NCBI RefSeq assembly: GCF_900115555.1
Contig: NZ_FOWX01000014.1
Location: forward strand, 62,001 to 126,000
Origin: Pseudomonas borbori
GTDB taxonomy: Bacteria > Pseudomonadota > Gammaproteobacteria > Pseudomonadales > Pseudomonadaceae
Length of the DNA stretch: 64,000 bases
Reading direction: 5' to 3'
Position 1 is the first letter of the stretch; each line of letters opens with the position of its first letter. The translations under genes were made by a program, and so were the position numbers. Below are positions 37,008 through 45,882 of the stretch, piece after piece. The notes beneath the pieces were generated by a model. That model was not told where the DNA came from. It saw nothing but the letters and a program-made list of their open reading frames with translations, and searched no databases.

Positions 37008-37672
37008 CAGGCTTGCTCCGCGTTGATCGCTTCGAACTGGCTGTCGTGCATTACGCTCTCCACCGAGCGTCCGGCCCGGACGGCTTCAACCATCCCTGCC
37101 TGGCGACGGTCGATGCGTTCGGCCAGATCGAGGACCTTGTCGATGGTTTCGGCAGGCACGAAAACCGTGCCGCACTCGTCGGCGATCACGTAGTCGTCTT
37201 CCTTAACCGTCACCCCGGCCATGCTCACGGCGCAGCCGGCATCCACCTGCACCAGGCGATTGCGCGCGCTGATCATGGTTATGCCGCGGCCGAATACCGG
37301 GTAACCGATGTCTTCGCTGCCCTTGATATCGCGGCTGAAACCGTCGATCACCGAGCCACGAATACCCTTCTGGCGCGAGGCGTTAGCGAGGATGTCGCCC
37401 CAACTGGAGATGCCAGCCACGCCGCCGGCGATCACCAGCACGCGGTCATCGGTCTCGATACGCGCCACCACCGGGGTGATCAGGTGCACCGTTGGCGCTG
37501 CGTCCTGTTTGGGAGCCAGCTGTACGGTGCTGGCGCGGCCGACGATCTTCGGGCAGTTCCACAGTGGGCGCAGGCCGGCAGTGGCACCGGGTAGGCCGAG
37601 AAAATCCAGCGCGTCGGACACCGTGTTGGTGTCCAGCGCAGACAAGCGATTCAAGGGAGAAGATGCATTCAT
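37007..37672 (-). CDS. RraA/HMG-aldolase family protein, copy 1
   Basis: 221 residues. The first gene of the operon; the start MNASSPLNRL at 37672 was preferred over upstream frames, which run into the divergent promoter region. It has GSVIDGFSRDIKGSEDIGYPVF with the Arg-Asp pair and YVIADECGTVFVPAE. It shares the fold with copies 2 and 3 but is only moderately similar to either, so these are old duplicates or separate subfamilies, not a recent triplication. It faces a LysR gene across 105 bases that carry an 11-bp inverted repeat. Confidence 0.82.
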   Translation of the reverse strand: MNASSPLNRLSALDTNTVSDALDFLGLPGATAGLRPLWNCPKIVGRASTVQLAPKQDAAPTVHLITPVVARIETDDRVLVIAGGVAGISSWGDILANASRQKGIRGSVIDGFSRDIKGSEDIGYPVFGRGITMISARNRLVQVDAGCAVSMAGVTVKEDDYVIADECGTVFVPAETIDKVLDLAERIDRRQAGMVEAVRAGRSVESVMHDSQFEAINAEQA

Positions 37673-37717
37673 GGGAAGCGGACCTGGTTGTTTGGAGGCC
37701 CGAGTATCGACAGGGGC

Positions 37718-37773
37718 TTTCCATAGGTATATTCCTATTAACCTAATGCTTTCATACGTCCAACCTATGGAAA
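37718..37773. promoter_or_regulatory. LysR-type operator, 11-bp inverted repeat
   Basis: TTTCCATAGGT (37718-37728) and its exact complement ACCTATGGAAA (37763-37773) flank 34 bases in the divergent promoter between the aldolase operon and the LysR gene. TTAACCTAAT lies between them. The 10-base core recurs at 38682. Confidence 0.65.
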
Positions 37774-37777
37774 AACC

Positions 37778-38689
37778 ATGATCAACTTCCGCCTGATCCG
37801 GCACCTCTGGCTGTTCCTCGCGGTGGCCGAGGAACAGAGCTTCAGCCGCGCGGCCAAGCGCCTGGGCATGTCGCAGCCGCCGCTGACCGAGCAGATCCAG
37901 ATCCTCGAGCATGCGTTGAAAATCAAGCTGTTCGAGCGCTCACGGCAGGGCGCAAAGTTGACTCCGGCGGGGTCGGCCATCCTGCCCTCCGTGCGTAAAT
38001 TCGCCGAGCAGTTGGGGCGTCTCGAACTGGCGGTGCTGGAGGCGGTTTCCGGTCAGGCCGGTGTGCTGACCATCGGTGCCATCACCAACGCCATGATCGA
38101 TGTGCTGCCGCCGCTGATTGACCGTTTCAAGACGGAGCACCCGCAGATCACCGTGGCCGTGCGCGAGATCGACAGTGCCGAAGCCATCCCCGCCCTGGAG
38201 TCCGGCGATATCGACCTAGCCTTCGCCCGCCTGGAAGGCAACCTCGGCAAGAACCTGCGCTGCGTAGCGCTGACCGAGGATCGCCTGGCGGTCGCCGTCC
38301 CCCGCGACCACCCGCTCGCTTCGCGCGCTCGCCTGACCCTGGCCAACCTAGTGGACGAGCCGCTGGTGATGTCCTCGCGCCAGGTCAGCCCGAACTACTT
38401 CGATTACCTGATCGGCGTGTGCAAGGCCAATGGCCTCTCCCCACGGGTGCTGCACGAAGTGCGTTCGGTGACCTCGCAGATCGCCTTCGTCAGCTGCGGC
38501 CAGGGCGTGGCGCTGGTGCCCGCCTCGATGAAAAAGCTGGCGCCGGACAACGTGATACTCAAGCCGCTGACGCCCAAACTTAGCGTGGTGACCACCGCAG
38601 CCGTGTGGAATAGCGCGCGAGCCAATCCGTTGGTGGATGCGCTGGTGGCGCTATTAGCCGTCAATACCCTAGTCGCCGCCGTTCCATAG
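37778..38689 (+). CDS. LysR-family transcriptional regulator
   Basis: 303 residues. An N-terminal winged helix (LIRHLWLFLAVAEEQSFSRAAKRLGMSQPPLTEQIQILEHALKIKLFER; residues 4-52) is followed by a linker helix and a two-lobed effector domain beginning near LTIGAITNAMIDVLPPLI. Divergent from the RraA/aminotransferase operon, it most likely controls that operon and itself through the inverted repeat at 37718-37773, and perhaps the hydrolase/symporter genes downstream. The inducer should be a substrate or intermediate of the pathway; its identity is unknown. Confidence 0.9.
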   Translation: MINFRLIRHLWLFLAVAEEQSFSRAAKRLGMSQPPLTEQIQILEHALKIKLFERSRQGAKLTPAGSAILPSVRKFAEQLGRLELAVLEAVSGQAGVLTIGAITNAMIDVLPPLIDRFKTEHPQITVAVREIDSAEAIPALESGDIDLAFARLEGNLGKNLRCVALTEDRLAVAVPRDHPLASRARLTLANLVDEPLVMSSRQVSPNYFDYLIGVCKANGLSPRVLHEVRSVTSQIAFVSCGQGVALVPASMKKLAPDNVILKPLTPKLSVVTTAAVWNSARANPLVDALVALLAVNTLVAAVP

Positions 38690-38691
38690 GT
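38682..38691 (+). promoter_or_regulatory. Third copy of the LysR half-site
   Basis: TTCCATAGGT overlaps the LysR stop codon and precedes the alpha/beta hydrolase gene by about 100 bases; CATATGG follows at 38696 as an imperfect partner. Suggests the hydrolase and symporter are co-regulated. Confidence 0.4.
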
Positions 38692-38790
38692 TCAGCATAT
38701 GGATGGCTTACTGGATTAGGAATTTACAGAAGGGTCGACCCGCTCGAGAGTACGGCAACCGCGCAGCCATCTGTCCCAGGAGTGAAAGAC

Positions 38791-39609
38791 GTGTCCACTC
38801 AGCAAGAATTCTCCCGCGCCCTTGTGCCGCTGAACGTCGATGGCGTCGACCTCACAGTCGCGGCCCTGCATCGCGGCGGCGACCAGGCGCCCATCGTCTT
38901 CCTCCATGGCTTCGGCTCGACCAAGGAGGACTATGCCGACATCGTGCGCTATGCCGCCTTCAACGGGCATCCGTTCCTCGCCTACGATGCGCCCGGCTGT
39001 GGTGAAACCTCCTGTTCCGACCTCGCGCGCATCGGCATTCCCTTTCTGCTGAAGACCGCCCTGGCGATGCTGGAGCACTTCGGCATCCGGCGCTTCCACC
39101 TGGTCGGCCACTCCATGGGCGGCCTCACCGCGCTGATGCTGGCCCACCAGCATCCTGAGCGGGTGCTGAGCTTCGTCGATATCGAAGGCAACATCGCCCC
39201 GGAAGACTGCTTTCTCAGCCGGCAGATCCATGACTACGCCCGGGAAGACGCCAGGCGTTTCTTCGCCGACTTTATCGAACGCACCCGCCATGCCCCGGCC
39301 TACGCCAGCGCGTTGTACGCCGCCAGTCTGCGTCATAAGGTGCGCGCCGGCGCGGTGCGCGGCATCTTCGAGTCGATGGTGGCGCTGTCCGACCACGGCG
39401 AACTGATGGACAAGTTCCTCGCGCTGCCCTGCCCACGCATGTTCATGTACGGCGAGCAGAACGCCTCGCTGTCCTATCTGGCCTACATCAAGAGCCAGGG
39501 CGTGCACTTGGCGGAAATCCGCAACTGCGGGCACTTCCCCATGTATTCCAATCCGACTGCCATGTGGGAGCGCATTGCCCACCTGCAGCGCTTGAGCGCC
39601 GAAACCTGA
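38791..39609 (+). CDS. Alpha/beta hydrolase
   Basis: 272 residues from GTG 38791, chosen because AGGAG lies eight bases upstream; a GTG at 38782 overlaps that Shine-Dalgarno. Motifs: oxyanion loop VFLHGFGSTKEDY, nucleophile Ser108 in LVGHSMGG, acid residue probably in the MFMYGEQNASLS loop region, and His in IRNCGHFPMYSNP. No signal peptide, so cytoplasmic. Family members cleave esters, amides, lactones or C-C bonds, so the reaction cannot be fixed. Located between the LysR and the symporter genes on the same strand, it may open or deprotect the imported compound before transamination. Confidence 0.85.
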   Translation: MSTQQEFSRALVPLNVDGVDLTVAALHRGGDQAPIVFLHGFGSTKEDYADIVRYAAFNGHPFLAYDAPGCGETSCSDLARIGIPFLLKTALAMLEHFGIRRFHLVGHSMGGLTALMLAHQHPERVLSFVDIEGNIAPEDCFLSRQIHDYAREDARRFFADFIERTRHAPAYASALYAASLRHKVRAGAVRGIFESMVALSDHGELMDKFLALPCPRMFMYGEQNASLSYLAYIKSQGVHLAEIRNCGHFPMYSNPTAMWERIAHLQRLSAET

Positions 39610-39765
39610 TCGCTAGCGCTGCGTCCCGCGATAGAACGCCTACCCCGAAGTCCCTATAACGCCGCCGGCCAGTGCATGTGCCGGCCAGCGGCGACCTGTG
39701 CGCTTGCCTGCCGGCAAGGCGCTTGTGCACACCCTCGAAACAACAAGACATAGAGAGGTAACACC

Positions 39766-41220
39766 ATGCTCGATCTCCTCAACGACCTGCTCTGGGGCAA
39801 GGTCCTTATCGTCACCCTAGTCGGTCTCGGCCTCTACTTCACAGTCGCCTCGCGATTCGTCCAGGTGCGCTATTTCGGCAGCATGTTCAGCATCTTCGCC
39901 CAGGCCTTCCAGCGCCAGAAGGGCCAGCTCAGTTCCTTCCAGGCCTTGATGCTTTCGGTTGCCGGACGCGTCGGTGCCGGCAACATCGCCGGTGTGGCGG
40001 TGGCCATCACCCTGGGTGGCCCGGGGGCAGTGTTCTGGATGTGGCTGGTGGCCCTGCTGGGCATGGCCACCAGCTTCTTCGAGTGCTCGCTGGCGCAGCT
40101 GTACAAGCGCCGTGAGGCCGATGGCACCTATCGCGGTGGTCCCGCCTTCTACATTCTCCACGGCCTCGGTCAACGCTGGCTGGCGGTCGTCTTCTCGGTC
40201 CTGCTGCTGGTGACCTTCGGTTTCGGCTTCAACGCGCTGCAGGCCTACACCGTGGCCAATTCGCTGCATGACACCTTCGGCATTTCCACCCGGTTGAGCG
40301 GCATCGCCGTCGCGGTGGTGATCAGCCTGATCGTATTCGGCGGCATCAAACGCATCGCCAAGAGCGCCGACATCCTGGTACCGATAATGGCCCTGTCCTA
40401 CATCTTAATGGCCCTGGTGGTGATCGGCATGAACCTCGAAGCGGTGCCTGCCACCCTCGCACTCATCGTCAAGAGCGCCTTCGGCCTCGAGCCAGCCTTC
40501 GCCGGCGGCATCGGCGCAGCCATCCTGATGGGCGTCAAGCGTGGGTTGTTCTCCAACGAAGCCGGCCTGGGCAGTGCGCCGAACGTGGCAGCCATTGCCG
40601 AGGTCAAGCACCCGGCCGCCCAGGGTATCGTGCAGTCCCTCAGCGTGTTCATCGACACCCTGCTGATCTGCACCAGCACCGCCCTGATCATCCTGCTCTC
40701 GGGCATTTACCAACCAGGCAGCGAAGTGGCCGGCGTGGTGCTTACCCAAAGCGCCATGGCTGCGGTGGTCGGCGAGTGGGGCCGGGTATTCGTCAGCCTG
40801 GCGCTGCTGCTCTTCGTCTTCACCACCCTGGTCTACAACTACTACCTGGGCGAGAACGCGCTGCACTTCTTCAGCGAGAAACGCCTGCCGCTGCTGGCCT
40901 ATCGCGCCCTGGTGATCGTCCTGGTGCTATGGGGTTCGACGCAGGACCTGTCCACCGTATTCGCCTTCGCCGATGTCACCATGGGCCTGCTGGCCGTGGT
41001 CAACCTACTCGCGCTGACCCTGCTGTTCAAAGTCGGGTTGAGGGTGATGCGCGATTACGACGATCAGTTCAAGGCGGGTATCAAGGTCCCGGTACTGGAC
41101 CCTAGTCGCTTTGCCGACCTCGATCTGGATCCGAGCGTTTGGCCAGCAGTACATGCTAAAGCCCAGAAGACATCACCAAGTCAGACCAGCCCTGACACTC
41201 TAGTTGCTAAACGGAGCTGA
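39766..41220 (+). CDS. AGCS-family sodium:amino acid symporter
   Basis: 484 residues, about 11 membrane spans. The alanine/glycine:cation symporter signature is seen in SVAGRVGAGNIAGVAVAITLGGPGAVFWMW and later GLFSNEAGLGSAPNVAAIAE. It is a LeuT-fold importer of neutral or small amino acids with Na+. Compared with the usual family start it has a short N-terminus. It lies 156 bases after the hydrolase on the same strand. An amino acid importer beside an aminotransferase and aldolases implies that the pathway begins with an amino acid. Confidence 0.9.
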   Translation: MLDLLNDLLWGKVLIVTLVGLGLYFTVASRFVQVRYFGSMFSIFAQAFQRQKGQLSSFQALMLSVAGRVGAGNIAGVAVAITLGGPGAVFWMWLVALLGMATSFFECSLAQLYKRREADGTYRGGPAFYILHGLGQRWLAVVFSVLLLVTFGFGFNALQAYTVANSLHDTFGISTRLSGIAVAVVISLIVFGGIKRIAKSADILVPIMALSYILMALVVIGMNLEAVPATLALIVKSAFGLEPAFAGGIGAAILMGVKRGLFSNEAGLGSAPNVAAIAEVKHPAAQGIVQSLSVFIDTLLICTSTALIILLSGIYQPGSEVAGVVLTQSAMAAVVGEWGRVFVSLALLLFVFTTLVYNYYLGENALHFFSEKRLPLLAYRALVIVLVLWGSTQDLSTVFAFADVTMGLLAVVNLLALTLLFKVGLRVMRDYDDQFKAGIKVPVLDPSRFADLDLDPSVWPAVHAKAQKTSPSQTSPDTLVAKRS

Positions 41221-41263
41221 TATTAAAGTTGCTGGCACGGCTGACTTCAGGCTGCGCCAAAGA

Positions 41264-41318
41264 GTGGTCACAGGTGAACTATAGGGGCGGTAGCCACCCA
41301 TGCGCTGCCTGTGACCAC
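41264..41318. repeat. 11-bp inverted repeat after the symporter gene
   Basis: GTGGTCACAGG (41264-41274) and CCTGTGACCAC (41308-41318) with a 33-base loop. No T run. It may slow convergent transcription between the symporter and LacI genes; the rest of that 250-base gap shows nothing else. Confidence 0.5.
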
Positions 41319-41470
41319 CCTGAATTTTGATACGCCCCGACTATCTATATTGGGTCGGCTGCTGCCGATCACGATAGGCCGTTTTCTGTTTTGCCCTCCT
41401 CGCCCCCTTATCGATCAAGTCGCATACAAACGCTCACTGCCCAGGCAACCACGCCTATGCATCCCGACAA

Positions 41471-42517
41471 TCACCCACTCCCCCGCTCGATCACTTCGAA
41501 GCCCACATCCAAGCGCAACGGCTGACGCGCCAGCGCCGGCTCGGCGATACGCGCCAGCAGCGCTTCGGCGATGGCGCGGCCGATGCGCGGGCCGTCGATG
41601 CGTACGGTGGACAGCGGCGGATGGGTATGCGCCGCGCAGGACAGATCACCGAAGCCCATCACCGCCAAATCTTCCGGCACCCGCAGGCCGCGGCTGGCGG
41701 CCTCGGCCAGCACGCCCTGGGCGAGTGTGTCGGAACTACACACCACCACCTCGCCGGCGCTGCCGGCCTGTAGCAGGCGAGCGAGCCCTGCGCGTCCCAC
41801 CTCCAGGGTTGCCGGTGCCGGCAGGATCTGCGCCGCCAGCAGCTCGACACCCTGCTGCGCCAGGGCCTGGGCCAGGCTGCGGTAGCGGCGCAGCCCGCGC
41901 GGATCGTCGAGGCTGAGTACCGACACACGTCGATAGCCCTTGCCCAGCAGGTAGCTCGCCAGCGCCTGACCCACCGCTTCGTGGGAGAAGCCCACCAGCA
42001 TGTCCAGCGGGCGCTCGCACAGGTCCCAAGCCTCCACCAGCGGGATGCCGACGCGCACCAGGCGCTGGCGACTGGCCTGGGTGTGCTCGGTGCCGGTCAG
42101 CACGATGCCGTCCGGCCGACGCCCCAGCACCGCCTCGAGCAACGCCTCTTCCTGCTGCGGGTCGTAGCCGGTCAGGCCCAGCAGGGTCTGGTAACCGGCG
42201 GCGGCCAGGCGTTCGGTGAGCGCCTGCACGGTATCGGCGAAGATCGAGTTGGCGATGGTCGGCAGGAAGACCGCCACCAGTCGACTGCGGCTGGAGGCCA
42301 GGGCCCCGGCGGCGAGGTTGGGCACGTAGCCGGTGGCGCGTACCGCCTCCAGCACCCGCCTGCGCGTGTCGGCGCTGACCACCTCGGGGCGCCCTAGCGC
42401 ACGGGACACGGTGATGGGCGAAACGCCGGCCACCTTGGCCACGTCGATCAGCGTGGGACTCGGGACGCCTTGCAGACGATCAGGTGAGGGCGATTCCCTA
42501 GTCGATTTTCTTGCCAT
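41471..42517 (-). CDS. LacI-family transcriptional regulator (GntR/gluconate subgroup-like)
   Basis: 348 residues. The helix-turn-helix TLIDVAKVAGVSPITVSRALGRPEVVS (about residues 22-48) is followed by the hinge YVPNLAAGALASSRS and a periplasmic-binding-protein-like effector domain with LLGLTGYDPQQEEALLEAVLGRRPDGIVLTGTEHT, as in gluconate-type LacI regulators. The N-terminus has about 20 extra polar residues. It probably binds a sugar acid. Its own targets are not adjacent; the CG-centred palindromes upstream of the talarate dehydratase at 34230-34309 are the best local candidates. It is followed, on the same strand, by no partner gene. Confidence 0.88.
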   Translation of the reverse strand: MARKSTRESPSPDRLQGVPSPTLIDVAKVAGVSPITVSRALGRPEVVSADTRRRVLEAVRATGYVPNLAAGALASSRSRLVAVFLPTIANSIFADTVQALTERLAAAGYQTLLGLTGYDPQQEEALLEAVLGRRPDGIVLTGTEHTQASRQRLVRVGIPLVEAWDLCERPLDMLVGFSHEAVGQALASYLLGKGYRRVSVLSLDDPRGLRRYRSLAQALAQQGVELLAAQILPAPATLEVGRAGLARLLQAGSAGEVVVCSSDTLAQGVLAEAASRGLRVPEDLAVMGFGDLSCAAHTHPPLSTVRIDGPRIGRAIAEALLARIAEPALARQPLRLDVGFEVIERGSG

Positions 42518-42729
42518 GGGTGATCCCGGAATATCGGCTAAGCGGGTGGATGCGATGGCGTCTCACGCCGACGCTGTCGGTGAGCGGAACCCACATCACG
42601 CGGGGGCTTTGCCAGTGGCAATAATCGAACGGGTGCTTGATCCATGAACAGAACGCCTGATCGCCCGCGCCCGACAAACGACCGAGCTGCTGCTCCAGCA
42701 CAGCCAGCGCGACGGCACTGCCAGGGCAC

Positions 42730-43485
42730 TCAACCGTGCAGCGCCTGCGCTTCCGCCGCTTCATGGGCCTGACGCAGGCGTTCGCGGCTGTTGGTCAGGT
42801 GCAGGCGCATGGCCGCGCGGGCCGCATCGGAATCCTGGCGGGCGATCGCCTCGAGGATCTGCTCGTGCTCGCGGCTCAGGCGGGCCATGTAGTTCTGCTG
42901 GTCATCTTGGGCGATCCGCGCCGAATTCAAGCGGGTGCGCGGAATGATACTGGTACCCAGGTGGCTCATGATGTCGGTGAAGTAGCGATTGCCGGTGGCC
43001 TCGGCGATCAGCAGGTGGAACTGGAAGTCAGACGCCACCGCATCGCCGGAGTGGGTGACGTTCTGGCTCAAGGCATCCAGGGCCTCACGCATGGACGTCA
43101 GCTGCTCGGCACTGCGTCGTTGTGCGGCCAACCCCGCCGACTCGACCTCGAGACTGATGCGCAACTCGAGAATCGCCAGTACATCGCGCAGGGTGACGAT
43201 GGTCGCCGGGTCGATGCGAAAACCGCTGGGGCTCGGCGTATCCAGCACGAAGGTGCCAATACCGTGGCGGGTTTCCACCAGGCCAGCCGCCTGCAAGCGC
43301 GACAGCGCCTCGCGCACCACGGTGCGGCTGACGCCCTGCTCTTCCATGATTGCCGACTCGGTCGGCAACTTGTCGCCGCGTTTGATCACACCGTCACGAA
43401 TCCGCTGGGACAGCTCGGTCACCAATTCCTGGGCCAGGCTGCGATGCTTTCTGCGTACGCGCGGAGGGCTGTTCTGAGTGTCCAT
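42730..43485 (-). CDS. FadR-type GntR transcriptional regulator (FCD domain)
   Basis: 251 residues. The winged helix spans about 18-85 (RDGVIKRGDKLPTESAIMEEQGVSRTVVREALSRLQAAGLVETRHGIGTFV). The FCD effector domain spans about 100-235, with the metal-binding acidic/His set seen in DFQFHLLIAEATGN, SREHEQIL and MRLHLTNSRERL. Such repressors release DNA on binding a carboxylate, often an aldarate or hexuronate. A copy of the 20-bp operator lies 50 bases upstream of its start, and four more lie in the aldarate island, so it is very probably the regulon repressor despite lying 15 kb from kdgD. Confidence 0.9.
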   Translation of the reverse strand: MDTQNSPPRVRRKHRSLAQELVTELSQRIRDGVIKRGDKLPTESAIMEEQGVSRTVVREALSRLQAAGLVETRHGIGTFVLDTPSPSGFRIDPATIVTLRDVLAILELRISLEVESAGLAAQRRSAEQLTSMREALDALSQNVTHSGDAVASDFQFHLLIAEATGNRYFTDIMSHLGTSIIPRTRLNSARIAQDDQQNYMARLSREHEQILEAIARQDSDAARAAMRLHLTNSRERLRQAHEAAEAQALHG

Positions 43486-43534
43486 ATCGGGAGTCTTTCT
43501 CGGCTGACGACTAGGCTGCCATCATATCCCAGCA

Positions 43535-43548
43535 GTTGTACGATGACA
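43535..43548. promoter_or_regulatory. Candidate GntR operator upstream of gntR
   Basis: GTTGTACGATGACA, matching the first 14 positions of the consensus found at 12869, 13122, 27689 and 27958. It lies 50-63 bases upstream of the gntR start and suggests autoregulation. Confidence 0.6.
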
Positions 43549-44000
43549 CCTCTCATCACGCACCGGCCCTATGCAGCAACGACCTCGGCGCACCAGATCA
43601 ACCTGGAAACTCCGCCCAGGATCAGCGACACAGCTTGAGCGTTGAGATTGCATAGCCATGTATTACTGTCCATTGATCAACAATCTGCCGTCGACAACAA
43701 AATGAACCCGGCTTGCCTATTCAATATCGGACAAGACTGAATATTGCCCCCCTCTTCTCCAGTGCGCTTGAGCACCTCTAGACATTTAACCAGTGTTGAC
43801 CATAATTGCATTCAGCTGTATTCAATGACGAATCTGCGAACACCCGATCAACTAAACCAAGTATTTGTTTTAAAAGAATATTCAATCAAATACATGAAGT
43901 ACGTTCGCCAATCGTACTCGTCATTGCCACAGCCACCAGATTGATGACCGTAGCAGTAAGGCCGCCGCCTTACGTTGTCATCGCACTACTCTTCAAGACC
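43549..44000. other. AT-rich intergenic stretch with repeated TATTCAAT
   Basis: Between gntR and a small conserved gene. From about 43640 to 43930 the sequence is clearly AT-richer than the window average. TATTCAAT occurs at 43718, 43819 and 43879. Frames here lack ribosome-binding sites. MvaT-family proteins favour such AT-rich DNA, so a silenced promoter is possible. Confidence 0.45.
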
Positions 44001-44225
44001 ATGGGAAATCACGTGACGAAAGACGAACTGCGCGCCGAACTCGAGTGCCAGGCGCAGCGTTACATGGATGTACAAGGCGGAGAAATCATTACTTACGCCG
44101 CTCAACCGGATCCCGAGCGCAAGCCCTGGCGCAAGAAGGCCAGCCTGCTTGACCAAGCCTTCGAAAAAGAAATCGAAAAGATCGAGAAAGACCTGCACGC
44201 CAAACCCGACGAGCACAGCGGCTGA
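44001..44225 (+). CDS. Small conserved-looking hypothetical protein, 74 residues
   Basis: A charged, soluble small protein: DELRAELECQAQRYMDVQGG, then PDPERKPWRKKASLLDQAF, then EKEIEKIEKDLHAKPDEHSG, which is probably helical. I chose ATG 44001; GTG 44013 (giving MTKDELRAEL) with GGGA six bases before it is an equally plausible start. The regular codon pattern and lack of low-complexity sequence support a real gene. Convergent with the HerA-like gene, 52 bases apart. No function recognised. Confidence 0.65.
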   Translation: MGNHVTKDELRAELECQAQRYMDVQGGEIITYAAQPDPERKPWRKKASLLDQAFEKEIEKIEKDLHAKPDEHSG

Positions 44226-44277
44226 CCGATCCCTGCAGAAAGGCTCTGCAGGGGCAACTCGATTCAACGGCGCTACG

Positions 44278-45753
44278 TCATCGCCCCTTGCCGCCCAGCA
44301 ACGACCCCAGCAGACCGCGCACCAACTGCCGACCAAGCTGGTTGGCGGCCTGGCGGACGGCGCTTTTCATCACCTGGCCGGCCAGGCCGCCGAGCATGTC
44401 GCCGATGCCGCCTGCGGGGTTCGCTTTGCTTGGCTGCTGCTCAGCCGCCTCGGCACTGGCTTGCGCGGCACGGGCGCTGAGCAGTTCGTAGGCCGACTCG
44501 CGGTCGACCGCTTTGTCGTAACGCCCGGCCAGCGGCGACTGGCGAATCAGGGCCGCGCGCTCGCTCTCGCTCAACGGGCCAATGCGCGACTGTGGCGGCG
44601 CGATGGCCACGCGCTGGACCATGGCCGGCGTGCCTTTCTCCTCCAGGGTGCCGACCAGGGCCTCGCCGATGCCCAGCTCGGTCAGGGTGGCCAGGGTATC
44701 GAGCGCGGGATTGGGGCGGAAACCGTCGGCCACCGCGCGCAGGGCCTTCTGCTCCCGGGTGGTGAAGGCGCGCAGGCCGTGCTGAATGCGCAGGCCAAGC
44801 TGGGCCAGCACGTCATCGGGCAGGTCACTGGGCGACTGGGTGACGAAGTAGACGCCGACGCCTTTCGAGCGGATCAACCGCACCACCTGTTCCAGGCGTT
44901 CCTGCAGGGCTTTCGGGGTGTCGGCGAACAGCAGGTGCGCCTCGTCGAAGAACAGCGCCAGCAGCGGCTTGTCGGCATCGCCGCGCTCCGGCAACTGCTC
45001 GAACAACTCGGCCAGCAACCACAGCAGAAAGGTCGCGTAGACCTTCGGCGCCTCGTGCACCAGGCGGCTGGCGTCGAGCAGATGAATGCGCCCGCGACCG
45101 TCGCGATCCGGCTGCAGAATGTCCTCCAGCTGCAACGCCGGCTCGCCGAACAGGGCCTCGGCGCCTTGCTGCTCGAGGCTCGACAGGCGGCGCAATAGGG
45201 CCTGGGAAGAGGTATTGGTGAACAGCGCGCTGTCCTCGCCGAGCACCGCCGGATTGCTCTTCAGGTAGGCCAGCAGGGCTTTCAGGTCTTTCAGGTCGAG
45301 CAACAGCAGTCCTTCACGATCCGCCACCTTGAACGCCGCATAGAGGGCGGCCTGCTGACTGTCGGTCAACTCCAGCAAGGCCCCGAGCAACAGCGGCCCC
45401 ATCTCGCTGAGGGTGGTACGCAGCGGATGACCGCTCTGGCCATGGATATCCCATAAGGTAACCGGATAGGCCGTCGGCCGGTGCGCCAGCCAGGGCATGC
45501 TGGCGATGCGCTCGGCCACCTTGCCCTGCGGTGCGCCGACGGCGCCGAGGCCGCACAGGTCGCCCTTCACGTCCGCGGCGAACACCGCCACACCGGCATC
45601 GCTGAACTCCTCCACCAGGCGCTGCAGGGTCACCGTCTTGCCGGTGCCGGTCGCCCCGGCCACCAGGCCATGACGATTGGCCAGACGCAACAGCTGGCCG
45701 AGGGGTTGACCGCCAAGATCGGCGCCAAGAACCAACTGGGTTACTGCAGGCAT
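44278..45753 (-). CDS. HerA-like / DUF853 P-loop ATPase
   Basis: 491 residues. Walker A GATGTGKT (residues 33-40), Walker B around LLALFFDEAHLLF, and an arginine-containing helix typical of FtsK/HerA-type hexameric ATPases. It matches the YjgR/DUF853 group of stand-alone proteins of unknown role that resemble the HerA DNA-translocating helicase. No nuclease NurA gene is nearby. The C-terminal 60 residues are Ala/Gly-rich. Divergent from a chemoreceptor gene across 129 bases. Confidence 0.88.
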   Translation of the reverse strand: MPAVTQLVLGADLGGQPLGQLLRLANRHGLVAGATGTGKTVTLQRLVEEFSDAGVAVFAADVKGDLCGLGAVGAPQGKVAERIASMPWLAHRPTAYPVTLWDIHGQSGHPLRTTLSEMGPLLLGALLELTDSQQAALYAAFKVADREGLLLLDLKDLKALLAYLKSNPAVLGEDSALFTNTSSQALLRRLSSLEQQGAEALFGEPALQLEDILQPDRDGRGRIHLLDASRLVHEAPKVYATFLLWLLAELFEQLPERGDADKPLLALFFDEAHLLFADTPKALQERLEQVVRLIRSKGVGVYFVTQSPSDLPDDVLAQLGLRIQHGLRAFTTREQKALRAVADGFRPNPALDTLATLTELGIGEALVGTLEEKGTPAMVQRVAIAPPQSRIGPLSESERAALIRQSPLAGRYDKAVDRESAYELLSARAAQASAEAAEQQPSKANPAGGIGDMLGGLAGQVMKSAVRQAANQLGRQLVRGLLGSLLGGKGR

Positions 45754-45882
45754 CTATATGTCTCCTGAGTTAAAGCTTTGCTCGCGCCATGCCGACATAA
45801 TTGCTGACGCCGATTTGCCGGCGCTACCTGTGCCGTGCACCAGCCCAAGACTGGTTCCAGACCTTACCGGACGCAAGAAGCC

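Noticed and set aside
42498..42764. 88-codon minus-strand frame between LacI and GntR genes
   Set aside because: Overlaps both gene ends, Arg/His/Trp-rich, no ribosome-binding site.
43744..43944. 66-codon frame in the AT-rich gap
   Set aside because: No ribosome-binding site and no conserved pattern; the AT-rich DNA gives chance frames.
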